Shown one piece after another: positions 63,072 to 64,000 of a stretch of DNA of 64,000 nucleotides. A program made the position numbers and the translations under genes. Origin of the DNA: Syncephalis fuscata. Taxonomy: Eukaryota > Zoopagomycota > Zoopagomycetes > Zoopagales > Piptocephalidaceae. Within the stretch, counting starts at the first letter, position 1. Every line of letters begins with the position of its first letter. The notes beneath the pieces are model-generated. The model was not told the origin of the DNA, did not search any database, and saw only the letters and a program-made list of their open reading frames with translations. The stretch is from assembly GCA_025786725.1 (NCBI GenBank), contig JAHLTZ010000044.1:62001-126000 (forward strand). Direction: 5' to 3'.

Positions 63072-64000
63072 TTAAGTTTCGTTGGTTAAAGGCTGGCCAC
63101 ATAGTTCGCTAAGTGCCCGCATCTTAGTCATATATTCTTTACGCTTACGGGTCAGTACTAGGGACATCTTATTCTGCATTGCCGAGTTGGGTTCACTAAT
63201 GGAATGGCGTGGATTACGACCGCTATCGTTATCATCACTATGCTTTGAAGACGGGGTGTGCGTGAGAGAGCGGTTAGATTGTAGTACCGTCTTTTCAAGA
63301 ATAGTAATTTCCGCTCGTAGACGTGTTAATCGTTCGAGTGACTCGGCAATCACCGGATCGTTACCACGACGACGAGCTGCCTCTGTCCATAGCTTTGTAC
63401 TGGCCCGCAGATCGTCTGAAGTGTGCACGTTGCGTAGTCGGTGTAGACGAATGGCCGATGGTGATACCTCACTGGTTGTACTCATGGTGGGTGAAACGAG
63501 CATGGACATACGACGGGTTTCGCCATCAGTATCGCTCATACCACTTTTAATTTGATCGGCAAGGACAGCATCTGTTTCAGAGGCCGTTACTCGATGGCCT
63601 AGATTAGCTGCAGTCGATGCTAATTGTGATGCTGGTGGTGGTGATGGCGAGTTTGAAGCCTCTGAAGCATTGCGTTGTTGTTGACGCAACTGCATACGCA
63701 GTGCATCAAGTTCGGTAAGTGTTGCAGAACGTTCACGTAGTTCATGTTCAACCATAGAAGCAGTAGCGCTGACTACTGAACTGGGTGACAATAGACTCAT
63801 ATCAAGTTTACCGTCATCGTTTATATCGGACGGCGCAGATCGACGTGCTTTCACGTCTAAATCACTATTGTAGCTACGTGAGCGGGCCATGGACGGTGTA
63901 CTCTGGCCGCTATAACAACCATTCATGTCAAGATCGGTCGATGATGGTAGCCGTTCAGTTGTGGTACCGCTCAGTGCTGATAATACACTGCCTAGTGGAC
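63072..64000 (-). CDS. Unrecognised Ser-rich protein, C-terminal part (5' end outside window)
   Basis: The frame is open to the window edge, so only the C-terminal 309 or so residues are present; stop TAA at 63074-63072. Ser/Thr/Arg-rich and largely disordered, with phospho-site-like clusters (STPSMARSRSYNS, RRSAPSD, RRMSMLVSPTMS). Two short helical or coiled-coil segments: LTELDALRMQLRQQQRN and LERLTRLRAEITILEKTVLQ. A basic end with a repeated KR pattern (RKRKEYMTKMRALSELCGQP). No domain recognised; a cytoskeletal or signalling adaptor is possible, but that is a guess. Confidence 0.65.
   Translation of the reverse strand, partial: PLGSVLSALSGTTTERLPSSTDLDMNGCYSGQSTPSMARSRSYNSDLDVKARRSAPSDINDDGKLDMSLLSPSSVVSATASMVEHELRERSATLTELDALRMQLRQQQRNASEASNSPSPPPASQLASTAANLGHRVTASETDAVLADQIKSGMSDTDGETRRMSMLVSPTMSTTSEVSPSAIRLHRLRNVHTSDDLRASTKLWTEAARRRGNDPVIAESLERLTRLRAEITILEKTVLQSNRSLTHTPSSKHSDDNDSGRNPRHSISEPNSAMQNKMSLVLTRKRKEYMTKMRALSELCGQPLTNET

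Overview
The window looks like nuclear DNA of an early-diverging fungus (Mucoromycota or Zoopagomycota grade; I cannot place it further). Genes are compact and mostly intron-rich, with short introns (about 40-80 bp, donors mostly GTAAGT or GTAGGT). Spacers are AT-rich. Gene content is fungal/eukaryotic core: nucleoporin Nsp1, Dhr1/Ecm16, Spc7/KNL1, Mpo1, Atg22, Arl1 and others. There is no operon logic, CRISPR array or phage.

Layout. 1-3.5 kb: two tandem paralogues of a fungal membrane-protein family. 4.1-13.3 kb: Nsp1/Nup62, U5 snRNP WD40 protein (SNRNP40/Cwf17) and, divergently, the DEAH helicase Dhr1/DHX37. 13.4-19.7 kb: Vps29, a cytochrome b561-domain protein, an F-box-like protein and mitochondrial NADH-cytochrome b5 reductase. 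20.9-27.2 kb: kinetochore scaffold KNL1/Spc7, divergent from a Derlin. 27.5-31.6 kb: an intronless amino-acid permease between two inverted copies of a repeat. 33.1-40.5 kb: indoleamine 2,3-dioxygenase, another repeat copy, and an unrecognised 679-residue protein with a Cys/His cluster. 41.4-46.3 kb: ribosomal protein eS24, Mpo1-like protein and an SFSWAP-type SURP protein. 47.3-53.2 kb: a further repeat copy, Atg22, a PQ-loop transporter and a possible tiny gene. 53.8-64 kb: a DH-BAR-SH3 Rho GEF (Tuba/DNMBP type), SPC3 signal peptidase subunit, Arl1 and the 3' part of an unknown Ser-rich gene.

The most important point for any user is that many conserved genes are broken by single-base discrepancies, mostly one missing base in a homopolymer. 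I located them in eS24, Derlin, Mcr1, Mpo1, IDO, the F-box-like gene, the Rho GEF, SFSWAP, Dhr1 and probably Arl1. For six genes, adding back exactly one base makes the summed exon length divisible by three. This pattern is best explained by consensus errors in the assembly, not by pseudogenes or programmed frameshifting. Gene models below are given across these breaks.

I see no convincing new multi-gene system. The best candidates for follow-up are the repeat family that brackets the permease, the micro-exon gene structures, the Cys/His-cluster protein at 38.4-40.5 kb and the rapidly changing tandem membrane paralogues. Functionally, several unlinked-looking genes handle amino acids (plasma-membrane-type permease, tryptophan-degrading IDO, vacuolar Atg22 and a PQ-loop vacuolar transporter), but nothing in the sequence shows that they are co-regulated.
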